From positions 334,174 to 398,173 of the forward strand of contig CAJNDS010000113.1 in the NCBI GenBank assembly GCA_905221605.1: 64,000 nucleotides of DNA, written 5' to 3'. Both the position numbers and the translations under genes were made by a program. The notes beneath the pieces are model-generated. The model was not told where the DNA came from and did not search any database. It saw only the letters and a program-made list of their open reading frames with translations. Below, one piece after another: positions 9,621 through 19,207 of the stretch. Every line of letters begins with the position of its first letter. Within the stretch, counting starts at the first letter, position 1. Source of the DNA: Symbiodinium natans. Taxonomy: Eukaryota > Sar > Dinophyceae > Suessiales > Symbiodiniaceae.

Positions 9621-9704
9621 CTGTTCGGGGGTTTAGGGTTTAGGGTTTAGGGTTTAGGGTTTAGGGTTTAGGGTTTAGCCAAAGGCCCGGTCTTATGTTC
9701 GGGG

Positions 9705-10365
9705 TTGCTCGTTTAGGGTCTGGGGTTTAGGGTTGGCATGTCCCCCCTGAAACTAACAATCCTTATAGTACCCTGTTAGAAAGAGTTTTTTTTAGCTGGA
9801 CTCACCTTTTCGGGCGCGACTTTTTAGAGCTTCGGGTTCCAAATATACTACATGCAGGTTTCCGAAGATAGACCCTTCTAGGAACGGTGGCTTTCATAAG
9901 GGTTCCATTTCTTGTTTTTGGGGGCAGGAAGTGTGTTATTCGGGGGGACTCCTCGTGAAATCCCGATATCGACTGGATTGTGGAGTCGTGGCTCACAGGG
10001 GACGAAAGCCTCACATGATAAAGAGGATCACACCTTACATGGTCAGTTCTCTAACCCTGAACCCTAAACCCTCAACTATAGCCCCTTTTTTGGGTGCCCT
10101 GAATACGAGGGGGCCGCCTTATCATAAGGATCCCAAAAGGGACCATTCTTACGAGAAGTGACCACATAGCACCCTGCCAAATCAACAACTAATTTATGGG
10201 GTGCATAGGGCTTATAGGGTTTATAGGGCTTATAGGGTTTATGGGGTTTATAGGGTGTACAGGGTGTATAGGGTTTCTAGGGTTTATAGGGTATGTAGGG
10301 TTTTTAAAGATCAGGCCACAGAGCTAAGCTGGAGTCGCGTTAAGGAACCTAAGCTGGCGAAGTTG
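9705..10365. other. Intron sequence with an island open in several frames
   Basis: 9800-10060 has open frames on both strands (plus: SGGLLVKSRYRLDCGVVAHR; minus: SHDSTIQSISGFHEESPRIT). I cannot decide whether either is coding. 10201-10305 is decayed repeat of the form TTTATAGGG. Confidence 0.4.
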
Positions 10366-10367
10366 CC

Positions 10368-10472
10368 CTTAGTTGCTGAGTTCATAAGCCCCGAAAGAGT
10401 GTAAACTTTCAGGTCTACAGGGGATTATGGTATCCCAAAAAATGTAAGGTGTTCTCGCTCAGCTACTAAGTG
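10368..10472. mobile_element. Family X inverted-repeat element
   Basis: Starts TTAGTTGCTGAGTTCATAAG and ends CTCAGCTACTAAG; the core has GGGGATTATGGTATCCC. Related copies at 54749-54848 (a proven-phase intron) and 62090-62190. Confidence 0.7.
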
Positions 10473-10757
10473 CCATAAGAAGGATACTTGACGACTTAGT
10501 GAATGTAAATGCCTTAACAAGACCCCAGCACGCCTCTCACAAACGAACGAAGGCGCTTGCGGATCAATACCGAAACACCATACCTATCAACAGCATAAAC
10601 CCTGCAATAACACCCCAAGAACCCCATACAGCCTGAACCCTATAAACGCTAAAAACCCTATAAACCCCATAAACCATAAAAACCCTATCAACCCTATAAA
10701 CCGTATAAACCCTCCAAACCCTCCAAACCCTACAGCCTAAACCCTAAACTGCAACAC

Positions 10758-10852
10758 CCTGCATCTGGAGTGTCCTTGGTCTTGTGCTTCAGGGAAACAA
10801 ACTCGATCTCCCCGAAGGTGTTAAAATGATGTCGGATGTCCTCCTCGGTAAC
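10758..10852 (-). CDS. RRM gene 1, exon with helix 1 and strand 2
   Basis: The minus strand reads VTEEDIRHHFNTFGEIEFVS then LKHKTKDTPDA. TEEDIRHHFNTFGEIEFVSL is a textbook RRM helix 1 to strand 2 sequence. The acceptor GTGTGAAG| joins in frame to the upstream AAG|GTGCGG donor at 12177. The donor is ambiguous (G|GG or GG|GT). Confidence 0.75.
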
Positions 10853-11201
10853 CTTCACACTTTGGGCAGTTTAGGGTTTCGGGTTTAGGGTTGAGGGTTG
10901 TTAGGGTTTTGGGCGGTGATCTGTGCTATTGCTTCTGTGCTCTTTTCTGGGACTTCGCGGCTGTGTGGATGAACCTGACCCTAAACCCTGAACCCAAAAC
11001 CCTAAAAGCCCTAAACCCTAAACCCGAAACTAAACCCTAAACCCCAAACCCCCTTTGCCCAAAGAAAGCAAGCCAACTGCAACCCTCCACCCTGAATCCT
11101 CAACCGGATGGCACCTCTGCTAGCATGGGGCAACTGATACTCTTAGAAAACAAGAGCACCTTGCTCTTTTGATAGGAACGGGATTAGGGTTTTGCGTTTA
11201 G

Positions 11202-11376
11202 GATACAAGGCCGTGATCTCGATAGGACATCAGAGAAGTCGACACCTTCTTCTTGGCACACAAGCAGCGAGTCAGTGAGTCCTTTGTTTGTAAACATAAG
11301 CACGGCAAGTGCTACCGGTGATACAAATCCTTCCTTTTATGAGGAGCTTCCGCCTGCTCTCAGTAAGATCTATTAG
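11202..11376 (+). CDS. Plus-strand terminal exon inside an RRM gene 1 intron
   Basis: The acceptor GCGTTTAG is followed by 57 open codons and TAG. It reads IQGRDLDRTSEKSTPSSWHT and ends NPSFYEELPPALSKIY. A Ser/Thr-rich start with an aromatic, leucine-rich end looks like a real C-terminus. Family unknown. The opposite strand carries RRM gene 1, so this would be a nested gene. Confidence 0.45.
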
Positions 11377-11501
11377 AAAGAGGGAATGCGCTACCGCTCC
11401 TTATATGAAATCGGCTTAGGGTTTAGGGTTAGGGTTTAGGGTTTAGGGTTTAGGGTTTAGGGTTTAGGGTTTAGGGCTAGACCTCTTGCTCTGAACACGT
11501 C

Positions 11502-11705
11502 ATGTCAAAAAGAGCGTTTATGCTGGATCAAACTATACACAATACTATTCGTCGTATCAAAATAGGGTTAGCCTGCTGCCTTCTTTGTCCAAAAAAATGG
11601 AGAGCTCATTCTTCTCTGAATGAGAACTACCCAAAAGAGCTTCCTGAAGCCAACAAGAAAATGAGCGAGCTGCATTGTTCCTCTTGGCGATCACACTGCT
11701 TGTGA
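11502..11705 (+). CDS. Small ORF with ATG, unrecognised
   Basis: Sixty-seven codons from ATG to TGA: MSKRAFMLDQTIHNTIRRIK .. ACCLLCPKKWR .. KELPEANKKMSELHC. It has a CxxC pair and basic patches. Codons are A/T-rich at the third position, unlike the GC-rich exons nearby. It could be an exon of the plus gene at 11202 or element-derived. Confidence 0.4.
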   Translation: MSKRAFMLDQTIHNTIRRIKIGLACCLLCPKKWRAHSSLNENYPKELPEANKKMSELHCSSWRSHCL

Positions 11706-12176
11706 TGTGCTTCATATCAACAACTAGCCCCAAGAGTAACCTTAAAATGGAAATGGCACCTTCTATTTAAATCTAAAGGGTCTTATAAACGAACCCAAAC
11801 CCCCAACAAAGAATAAACGCCTATATACTCTGGGTCCTAGAAGACGAGAGCAGCCCTGACCCTCTGAATAAAACTCCCAGACTCGGTTCTTAGGGTTTAG
11901 GGTTTAGGGTTTAGGGTTTAGGGTTTAGGGTTTAGGGAATCAACCCGAAAAACGGAACTCCAAACGCCCTGGAATGTTGTGGATCATCTGTGGCACAACC
12001 GCACACGTGAATCTGTTGGGGGGGCGGGGGGGAATTAAAACGTTTCGGGCATAAGATGTACGGTGTAGGGTTCAGGGACATATCCCCTTCAACCTGCAGA
12101 TGATTTAGGGTTTAGGGTTTAGGGTTTAAACCTAAACCCTAACCCTTAAACCACAAACGGATGGTGGGGTCCGCAC

Positions 12177-12224
12177 CTTTGCAGGGAGGTTGCCAATATA
12201 GATGCGTCGCTCTTCGTAGCCGGC
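12177..12224 (-). CDS. RRM gene 1, exon with RNP2 motif
   Basis: The minus strand, after the acceptor GGCTCTGCAG, reads AGYEERRIYIGNLPAK and ends AAG|GTGCGG. RIYIGNLP is the RNP2 hexamer (strand 1). Joined to the 10852 exon it gives RIYIGNLPAKVTEEDIRHHF, which is why this run of exons is called one RRM protein (single-stranded RNA binding, probably nuclear or cytoplasmic RNA processing). Confidence 0.75.
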
Positions 12225-12244
12225 CTGCAGAGCCCACTCACAGG

Positions 12245-13340
12245 TTTAGAGTCTAGGGTTTTAGGGTTTAGGGTTTAGGGTTTGGGGTTTGGGGTTTAGG
12301 GTTCCCCTTTAGAGTCTACAGGTTTATAGGGCTTTAGGGTTTTAGGGCTTCAGGATTTTTAGGGTTTTAGGATTTTTAGGGTTTTAGGGCTCTAGGATTT
12401 TAGGGCTTTAGGGTTTTAGGGTTTAGGTTTCAGGGCTTTAGGGCTAAGGGTTCAGAGGCGAGGGTTTAGGTTTAGGGCTTCAGAGTTTCGAGTTTAGGGT
12501 TCAGGGCTTTAGGTTTAGAGTCTAGTATAGGCCTGCAGGGCTTTAGGCGGCTTTAGGGCTTTGTATGGTCTAGGGCTAGGGTTTAGATTCTCGGGTTGAA
12601 CGCTTTACAGCCTTAGGGTCGGGCTTAGGCTTTAAGGTTGAGACCTGAAGTAGGGTTTAGGGTTCAGGGTTCAGGGTTTAGGGTCTAGGGTTGGGACCTA
12701 AGTAGGGTTCTTAGGGCAGAGCTGGGGGGTTTCGGGCTTCAGGGCTCACAGAGTAGGGCTCAGGGCTTCGGGGTTTCGGAGTGGAGGGCTTAGGTTTCCG
12801 CGGTGAGCTAGGAAACTTCAAGCTCATGGGATCCCCTACTATGCCCCCCAGGTTCCCCCCATAACTAAGTCTATCTAGGGCTAATTCAGTCTTAATAAAG
12901 GGGGGGAAGCTGGGGAGGGGGTGTAGTTTTGAGGGGGGGTAGTTGGGGTACCCCATGATAAGCCCAAACCACTTTTTGCTGGAATGGGCTCTGGGAGGGA
13001 AGCGCCCCCCCCCCCCCCCCCCTCTTCAACAGAAATAGTAGCGGGTACTATGGGGGGCCCTCGCTACGGTGTAGGGATGGAGGAGACGGGGTTCGGGGTT
13101 TGGGGTTTAGGGCTTCGGGTTTAGGGTTTAGGGTTTCGGGCTTAGGGATGTTGAAGTTTCAGGGGGATGGGGTGGCAGTTCCAGGCTTCAGGGCTTTCAG
13201 GGTTTCAGGGTTTAGGGTTTCAGGGTTTGTTTTGCAGACTTTGTTTCGGGTTTAGGGTGAGTTTAGGCTTTAGGGTTTAGGGTTTAAAGGGTGAAGGGCT
13301 ACTAAACCAGAAACCCAAAAAGTCTAAAGCTTAACTGTTT
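12245..13340. other. Decayed telomere repeat, no confident gene
   Basis: 12245-12720 is TTAGGGTTTTAGG-type repeat at various stages of decay. 12790-12960 is unique sequence open on the minus strand without splice support. A poly-C run occupies about 13006-13022. Confidence 0.6.
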
Positions 13341-13363
13341 GCTAAGTAAGGATACAGTGGCAG

Positions 13364-13428
13364 CATGTCCGGCGAGAAAAGAAGATTCCCAATGGCCTCG
13401 TGACACTTCTTATCAAGTGGAAGAAGTG
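13364..13428 (+). CDS. Basic exon, unrecognised
   Basis: The acceptor CAGTGGCAG is followed by HVRREKKIPNGLVTLLIKWK then K, with donor AGTG|GTGAAA. It may join the exon at 13598-13636. Confidence 0.5.
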
Positions 13429-13597
13429 GTGAAATCATCCGGGGATCCAGAATCATCTCGCACGTAGCTAAACTTCATCCTAAGGGCTTAGGGTTTGGGG
13501 TCTAGGGTTTAGGGATTAGGGTTTAGGGTAACCCTAAACCCTAAACCCTAAACCCAAAACTCCTGAACCCAGGCACATCACGAGCCTTGACTTGCAG

Positions 13598-13636
13598 CTT
13601 CATGGGATGCGAAGACCCAGAGCCTCGTCTCTGAAG
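13598..13636 (+). CDS. Short exon with canonical splice sites
   Basis: The acceptor GACTTGCAG and donor AAG|GTATGA bracket 39 nt. In the phase left by 13364-13428 it would read FMGCEDPEPRL and stop; in phase 0 it reads LHGMRRPRASSLK. Phase is unresolved. Confidence 0.4.
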
Positions 13637-14392
13637 GTATGAGGGGGGCAGGGGTATAACTAACGGGGGTATAAGGCATAAGGTACAAGGTACAAGGCAG
13701 AAGGTATAAGGCATAAGGTATAGGGGGGCTCTAAGGGGTGTATAAGGGTGACATACGGGGGGACATAAGGGGGTAGAAGGGTGCGTGGTCCCTGGGAAAC
13801 ATCCCTTATATACCCTCTACAACCCAGGTTCCGATACTTCAGAACCCTGGAAAGGAGGTGCGGGACCAATTTTTGGGGCCCATAAAACTACCCTTAGATT
13901 GTCAGGGGGGGTTTTGGGGTTAGGGGGCTTTGGGGGTTTATATGGATTTATATAGGGGTTTGAACTTTACGGCTTAGGGTGGTAGGGTGGGGTTTATAGG
14001 GAGTAGTTTCAACTTTGGGCTCGGGAAAGTGGGGCTTCAGGGTTTAGGGTTGTTGTGTGCGAGCAGGCAAGGGTTTAGGGTTTGGGGGTGCAGTGTTTTC
14101 GGGGATTAGTGCTCGCCGAACTTCTCGCCAAATTCCCAAACCCTCAAACCCCCCACCCTTGAGCCCCAAACCCTGTTGAGCCCCAAAACCCTTGAGGCCT
14201 GTAGACCCTGAGCTCCCTGCAAACCCTACTGCAGGTCCCAGGTGTCGATGCTAAGCCCTAAACCCTAAACGCGAAACCCCTAAAGCCCCGAAGTCCCAAA
14301 CCGCAACCCCCTAAACAATCAAGCCCTAAACCCCTAAAGCCCTAAACCCCTCAACCCTAACTTCAACACCCTCAATCCGACAATCTTAGGGT

Positions 14393-14535
14393 AGTTACCT
14401 AGTCCCTTAGTATGGGCCCTTATATGGGGACTCCCTTTCCATACCCCCTTTATACCCTCTACAACCCAAGGGCCCATACAGCAGAACCCTTTAAAGAACC
14501 ATATTAACGGGCCCCATGAAACTACCCTTAGATAA
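14393..14535. mobile_element. Family VI inverted-repeat element
   Basis: GTAGTTACCTAGTCCC at one end and GGGGCCCCATGAAACTACCCTTAG at the other, without an internal telomere array. The GT and AG ends are in intron register. Related copies at 33022-33232, 50257-50425 and 48200-48310. Confidence 0.65.
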
Positions 14536-14692
14536 ATAGCCCTAAATCAACCCTAAAGCGTAAATCTACCCTAAAACCCTAAACCCGAAACGCTTGAGCC
14601 CTAACCTCTAAACAATCAAGCTCTAAATCCTAATCCCTCAGCCCTAAACTTAAAAACCCCTCAATCCTATAATCCTACAAAGGACTAAAATC

Positions 14693-14780
14693 GCCCTTGT
14701 GCGACCAGTCCTTAAGAGGGGAGTATAGTACCCCGTACTATACTGTCTACTAAGGACTGCTAGTAGAAGGGTGATAAACC
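14693..14780. mobile_element. Family I element, diverged
   Basis: Palindromic core AGTCCTTAAGAGGGGAGTATAG with its inverse CTATACTGTCTACTAAGGACT; the outer ends are eroded. Confidence 0.55.
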
Positions 14781-14857
14781 CTAATCCCTAAACCCCAACC
14801 ACTAAACCCAAACCCTAAACCCTAAACCCTACAGTACCCCCACTATCCCAACCTAAA

Positions 14858-15052
14858 TCAGCCGATACGGTGCAGGGGGCCTGCATCCCACCAGTAGCCC
14901 CAAACCCTAAACCCTAAACCCTAAACCCTAAACCCTAAACCCTAAACCCTTCTTAAGGCGGAGGGGGCCTGCATCCCACCAGTAGCCATGGTTGGACTTG
15001 GGAGGCTCCTGGCCAGTAAAACTGCAGCCCTTCAGGCCCGAGGGCTCTATTG
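14858..15052 (-). CDS. Last two exons of a minus-strand gene; intron made by a 26-bp duplication
   Basis: The upstream exon (about 15052-14969) reads GLKGCSFTGQEPPKSNHGYW then WDA. A GC-AG intron 14881-14968 is removed, and 14880-14858 gives GPLHRIG and TGA. The same 26-bp sequence lies on both sides of the telomere array (14874-14899 and 14962-14987), so GATGCAG|GCCCCC occurs twice, once as donor and once as acceptor. Confidence 0.65.
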
Positions 15053-15151
15053 GGGTTAGGGTTTAGGGTTTAGGGTTAAGGGTTTAGGGTTTAGGGTTGA
15101 CAGACGTTACAGGGTTTAGGGCTTGGGGTTTTCGACGCGTTTATTTCGTAG

Positions 15152-15384
15152 TACGGATGCCTCGTCAGCATCCTCGGCAACGAGATGTCCAGAGACATCG
15201 TCACCGAATCGTCACCGAATCATCGCTGCTACCAAGGTTTTGGGGAGTTAGTGCGCTACAGGGGAGACATTAGAGATGACGGCAAGTTATCGTCATGGCT
15301 ATTTATGGCTTTGCCTACTTACCCACATGTCTGCGCGTGTGACCGGAACCCCTTGGCTGTTTCATACCTGAACCCCCAACCCTA
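15152..15384 (+). CDS. Exon of about 75 codons, unrecognised
   Basis: The acceptor TTATTTCGTAG is followed by YGCLVSILGNEMSRDIVTES, later RYRGDIRDDGKLSSWLFMAL and PHVCACDRNPLAVSYLNP. The frame stays open to 15472. There is a short internal duplication (ATCGTCACCGA twice). It looks like a globular cytosolic protein; no family named. Confidence 0.55.
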
Positions 15385-15612
15385 CTTGGAAGCCCTATTG
15401 ACTTGGCAAGTAGGGTTAGTCAGCTGGGTTATGGGGGATTTTAAGAGGGTTTTTCTAGGGGGTACTACGTAAGCTTCCAAGTATGGCCTAAATCTTATAA
15501 GCCCTAATTGAGAGAAGCCCAGAAATAACAAGGGCCATCTCTTCTAGCTGAAAGGCGCTTTTGGTGGCCCAATGCGGTTTAGGGGTTTGGGGTTTAGGGG
15601 TTAGGGGTTCAG

Positions 15613-15743
15613 GCTTCCCGAAGTGCCCGACATGCCTAAAGCCATAAACTTGCTGTCTCAGGGGACTTGGCGGCACAAAGCAGCCAACAATTCAGGGCAA
15701 TCAGACCGAGGAGAGAAAAACAAAAGCCTCTTCGTAAAAAAAG
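15613..15743 (+). CDS. Exon, unrecognised
   Basis: The acceptor GGTTCAG is followed by LPEVPDMPKAINLLSQGTWR then HKAANNSGQSDRGEKNKSLF, with donor AAAAAAG|GTGTTG. It probably belongs with the exon at 15152 and perhaps 15999-16037 (KVPENFLYAELFG). Confidence 0.5.
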
Positions 15744-15932
15744 GTGTTGGGTGTAGGGCTTGGGGTTCAGGGTTTAGGATTTGGGGTTTAGGGGCCTAGG
15801 AATAAAGAGAGCGCCCTGTTTGGTTCTGACATTTCTTCTAAGGGAACCTCAACCCCCCAAAGAAGGGACTAAAGGCCTGTATTGTGGTTCCTGGAGTACT
15901 TGCCCATCATTATCGAGACCCAAGGGGCAACC

Positions 15933-16000
15933 TAGGAATAAACAGGGTGGCCTTTTTGGTTTGAAGGGCCGTATAAGGGAACCCAGACCCGTACTCATAA
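15933..16000. mobile_element. Family III element, partial
   Basis: Contains CCTAGGAATAAACAGGG and TTTTTGGTTTGAAGGG, then TATAAGGGAACCC. The same core recurs at 17575-17740, 24345-24440 and 27950-28036. Confidence 0.55.
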
Positions 16001-16037
16001 GGTGCCAGAGAACTTCCTCTACGCCGAACTTTTCGGG
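15999..16037 (+). CDS. Short exon
   Basis: Reads KVPENFLYAELFG, open into telomere repeat, directly after a family III element. Thirteen residues cannot be assigned to a family. Confidence 0.35.
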
Positions 16038-16163
16038 TTTGGGGTTTTCGGCTGGTTAGAGCCTAGGCAGCTCAGGCTAGAGCTTCGCAAATTCACCGAA
16101 AGCCCTAAACCCGAAACCCGAAACCCTAAAACCAAAACCCTTAAACCTAAGCCCTAAACCCAC

Positions 16164-16200
16164 CTTCCGCCAGCGTCCGTTGCTGTCCCAGTCCCGCCGG
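16164..16200 (-). CDS. 37-nt exon with canonical donor
   Basis: The acceptor CCGAGGTAG, then RRDWDSNGRWRK, then donor AAG|GTGGGT. It may be part of the minus gene that ends at 14858. Confidence 0.45.
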
Positions 16201-16385
16201 CTACCTCGGGTTTAGGGTTTGAGGGTTTGAGGTTTGAGGGTTTGAGGGTTTGAGGGTTTGAGGGCTTGAGGTTTTGAGGGCTTGAGGGCTTGAGGTTTTT
16301 GAGGGCTTGGCTTGTAAATGGTCTGGGGTCAAGGTTGTGATGTGTAGTGCTCGACGGTATTGTTGTATATGCCCTTTTGTTGCAG

Positions 16386-16457
16386 GGTATATGAGGTGTA
16401 TATACCCACGAATATGTAACCCAGGCGCAGGAAGAGGTCTCATCACCGACCCAGTGG
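16386..16457 (+). CDS. Weak exon candidate
   Basis: A good acceptor (CCTTTTGTTGCAG) is followed by GYMRCIYPRICNPGAGRGLI then TDPVG. The opposite strand is also open here. Confidence 0.3.
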
Positions 16458-16621
16458 GTTTAGGGTTTAGGGTAAACAGACGCCGTTCTATCTAAGAAAT
16501 ATTCAGCATACCCCTTGGGCATACCCTTAAAAGAAATTCAGGGGAACGGCAAAATCCTTCCTTATATTCTCCGCTTTATAGGTTAAGGGTACGGGTTTGT
16601 GGTATGTTGAATCATTCTTAG

Positions 16622-16735
16622 ATTCTACTCCAAGACGATCTTCAACACATCAAGAACCGCGAGAAGGCGCTCTCTGATCCCACAATTCTGCAGGATCTCC
16701 GTGGATCTCAAAGTCGCTATTGCCTGCTCGCATGA
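16622..16735 (+). CDS. Helical terminal exon
   Basis: The acceptor ATCATTCTTAG is followed by ILLQDDLQHIKNREKALSDP then TILQDLRGSQSRYCLLA and TGA. Strongly amphipathic helices suggest a helical-repeat or coiled-coil protein. A second plus frame is also open, but this one has the more protein-like composition. Confidence 0.5.
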   Translation: MLLQDDLQHIKNREKALSDPTILQDLRGSQSRYCLLA

Positions 16736-16842
16736 CTCTACCTTTCCGGGGTGAAGCTGACACTGGCTTCAGTCTAGATTCCCCTAAACCCTAAACCCTA
16801 AACACTAAACCCTAAACCCTAAACCCTAAAACCTAAACCCAC

Positions 16843-16994
16843 ATCCTCGTCCGTCAGTGTGCTCTGTATGTGGCTGTTGAGTTGGATCGGGGCAATGGCA
16901 CCCAGCACACAGAGTCTGCCCGCAGTCTTCACGTCGTAGCAATTTGTGTAGTTAAAACTGTCCGAAGTGGTCGCCCGGAGTCGAGGAGTGCCTT
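16843..16994 (-). CDS. Exon of about 50 codons, unrecognised
   Basis: The acceptor TTTACACCAG is followed by GTPRLRATTSDSFNYTNCYD then VKTAGRLCVLGAIAPIQLNS and HIQSTLTDED, with donor GAT|GTGGGT. A hydrophobic central strand (RLCVLGAIAPIQL) is flanked by polar loops. One of the better exon calls in this part. Confidence 0.6.
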
Positions 16995-17100
16995 CTGGTG
17001 TAAAGGGACTTATAAGGGAACCTAACCCCCACCCCCCCCCCCCCCCCCCCGCCCTAAAAGGAATGAGGGCCTACTCTGGGTAAACACTCACCAATGACAT

Positions 17101-17215
17101 CAACAGAAATCCTACCTCATGCAGACTACTCCGAGGTGGCATGGGGCTTTTTTCGCGGCCACGACTTTGCTTTCTTGAGGGTTTTCACTGCAAGGCAAGT
17201 GCTCCTCTTTCTGTG
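17101..17215 (-). CDS. Weak exon candidate
   Basis: Minus strand open: EEHLPCSENPQESKVVAAKK then APCHLGVVCM, with donor ATGAG|GTAGGA. A plus frame (EILPHADYSEVAWGFFRGHD) is also plausible after ATCAACAG. Confidence 0.3.
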
Positions 17216-17384
17216 GTGGTGGGCTTGGGGTGGGGGGGGGAGGGTTTTCGAGTGTTTTGTTGTTCTTTTTGTCTGTTATAATTAGGGGTTTAACGAAGAA
17301 TGGAATAGAATGAGAACATTTGCGCAGTTTGTGTAGGGGTGGGTACCTAATCTATGTACCTCTGTAGATGTATATGGAGGCTTA

Positions 17385-17545
17385 CGAAAATAGAGGAGCC
17401 CCAATATGCATCCCCAAATCGTAGGATCCCCTTATAAAAGGACCCGAACAAGGTACCCCTAATTTCCGAAACCCTAAACCCTAAACCCTAAACCCTAAAC
17501 CCTAAACCCTAAACCCTAAACCCTAAACCCTAAACGGAAACCCCC
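17385..17545. mobile_element. Family XII element interrupted by a telomere array
   Basis: TTACGAAAATAGAGGAGCCC .. GGTACCCCTAATTTCCG, then the CCCTAAA array 17467-17534, then GGAAACCCCCAT. The homologue at 22160-22275 has no array at this point. Confidence 0.6.
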
Positions 17546-17574
17546 ATATAACACAAGCTAGACCCAAAGAGTAC

Positions 17575-17740
17575 CCTCGGACTGAAGAGGGCCTTTTTGG
17601 TTTACAGGGGCTTATGAGGGAACCTAATCCCCCCAAAAAAGGGAAAAAGGGCCTACTCCCTAAACCCTAAACCCTAAACCCTAAACCCTAAACCCTAAAC
17701 CCTAAACCCTAAACCCTAAACCGCTACTCTGGATCCTAGG
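17575..17740. mobile_element. Family III element split by a telomere array with 6-bp duplication
   Basis: The element reads ..AAAGGGCCTACTC then the telomere array, then CTACTCTGGATCCTAGG. The uninterrupted copy at 24425 reads GGGCCTACTCTGGGTCCTAG. CTACTC is therefore duplicated on each side of the insert (17653-17658 and 17724-17729). Confidence 0.8.
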
Positions 17741-18328
17741 AAGGATAAAGAACATAAAACAGTTGGGGGGTTCCCAATCCTACCACAGATCTGCATGTAC
17801 CCATTACCAAGACCAAGAGCTGTTCTGGGTGAGGCCGTGCAGAGTGTCGGGTTTAGGGTTTAGGGTTTAGGGTTTAGGGTCTAGGGTCTAGGGTCTAGGG
17901 TTTAGGGTTTAGGGTTTAGGGTGTGTGACCGCTGCTGCACTGCGATCTCCGCTGGTCCTAAACCCTAAACCCTTAGGTTTGTCGGCCGTAGGCTTGCAAC
18001 CCAAAACTCCTAAACTCCGTATAACCCTCAGTCAATTAAGCCTTTAAGATGTGGGACGACAAGGGATCCTAAACCCTGGACCCTAGACCCTAAACCCTAG
18101 ACCCTAAACCCTAAACCCTAAATCCCAAGCCCTTAAAGCCATTTAAGGCCCCAGCTCCTGTCGTCCCGCCAGGTCTGGGCGCGGCTGAGGCGTATCCCTA
18201 AACCCTAAACCCTAAACCCTAAACCCCAAACCCTAAACCCCAAACCCTAAACCCCAAACCCCAAACCCTGAAGCCTAAACGCTACTTCCTCGTATTGACG
18301 GGTGCAGGAAGCCTCGCTGCCCAAGGGG

Positions 18329-18412
18329 TTGAACCCTAAACCCTAAACCCTAAACCCTAAACCCTAAACCCTAAACCCTAAACCCTAAACCCTAAACCCT
18401 AAACCCTAAACC
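18329..18412. repeat. Telomere array
   Basis: Twelve C-rich units. A small plus exon-like piece just upstream (GTGCAG|GAAGCCTCGCTGCCCAAG, reading EASLPK) abuts it. Confidence 0.9.
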
Positions 18413-18697
18413 GGCTCGATAATCATTGCGGTGGTGGGGGGGGGGGGGGGGGGGGGCAAGGTTTAGGGATTAATGGGCTCAGGTGGTTTAGGGTTTAGGG
18501 GCTCAGGGTTCAGGACTTTCAGGGTTTAGGGTTTTGGGGTCTGGGGTTCAGAGCGACTAGGGTTTTGGGGATTAGGGTTCACCCGCCCTCGATGGGTTTA
18601 GGGTTTTAGGGTTTAGGGTTCGCCCTCCAAAGCCCGACCCTGGCAACCCTGGCTACTCTGAACTTGCAAAATCTCTTGATTCCGGAACAGGGTTAGA

Positions 18698-18795
18698 GTT
18701 TACCTAAAGGCTCCTATGTAGTACCTTTCTTGGGGTAGCATACTAAACTCCAGTATAACTAACCCAAAAAGGAACTACATTGGAGCCTTTGGGTA
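18698..18795. mobile_element. Family XIII inverted-repeat element
   Basis: Imperfect inverted repeats CCTAAAGGCTCCTATGTAG and CTACATTGGAGCCTTTGGG surround a short AT-richer core. Only one copy seen. Confidence 0.5.
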
Positions 18796-18841
18796 GGGTT
18801 GAGGGTTCCTTAAGCCGTCGATACTAGGATCCTGAGAACAG

Positions 18842-18941
18842 GTTCGGGAATACTCCGCAAGCAGCAGAAAAAATGCCCGAGTGCTTCGCACGATGTGCAA
18901 AGCTAGAACACACCGGCAAATGCCTTAGAATCGGACAGTAG
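18842..18941 (+). CDS. Cysteine-containing exon
   Basis: The acceptor CTGAGAACAG is followed by FGNTPQAAEKMPECFARCAK then LEHTGKCLRIGQ and TAG. Three cysteines could bind metal or form disulfides. A second frame is open too (VREYSASSRKNARVLRTMCK). It may be upstream of the gene ending at 19945. Confidence 0.4.
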
Positions 18942-19207
18942 TGACTACCCCTAAACCCTAAACCCTAAACCCTAATTAAACCCTAAAATCCGTGTCAGGT
19001 CTCGGAGTCCGCTAGAGATCATGATCCGACAGTCGTAACCCACTACTTTTTCACACTGACATCGCTATCCAGCATCTTCGCCAAGCTTCGCTTTGGAAAC
19101 CCTTTGTAAAAATGTGTTGGTAGCCCATGAATCACCCTTTTTGCGGTTGGCTACTTTATAAGGGAACCCATAACCAAAAAAAGAGTAAAGGGCACCACTG
19201 GGCTTTG

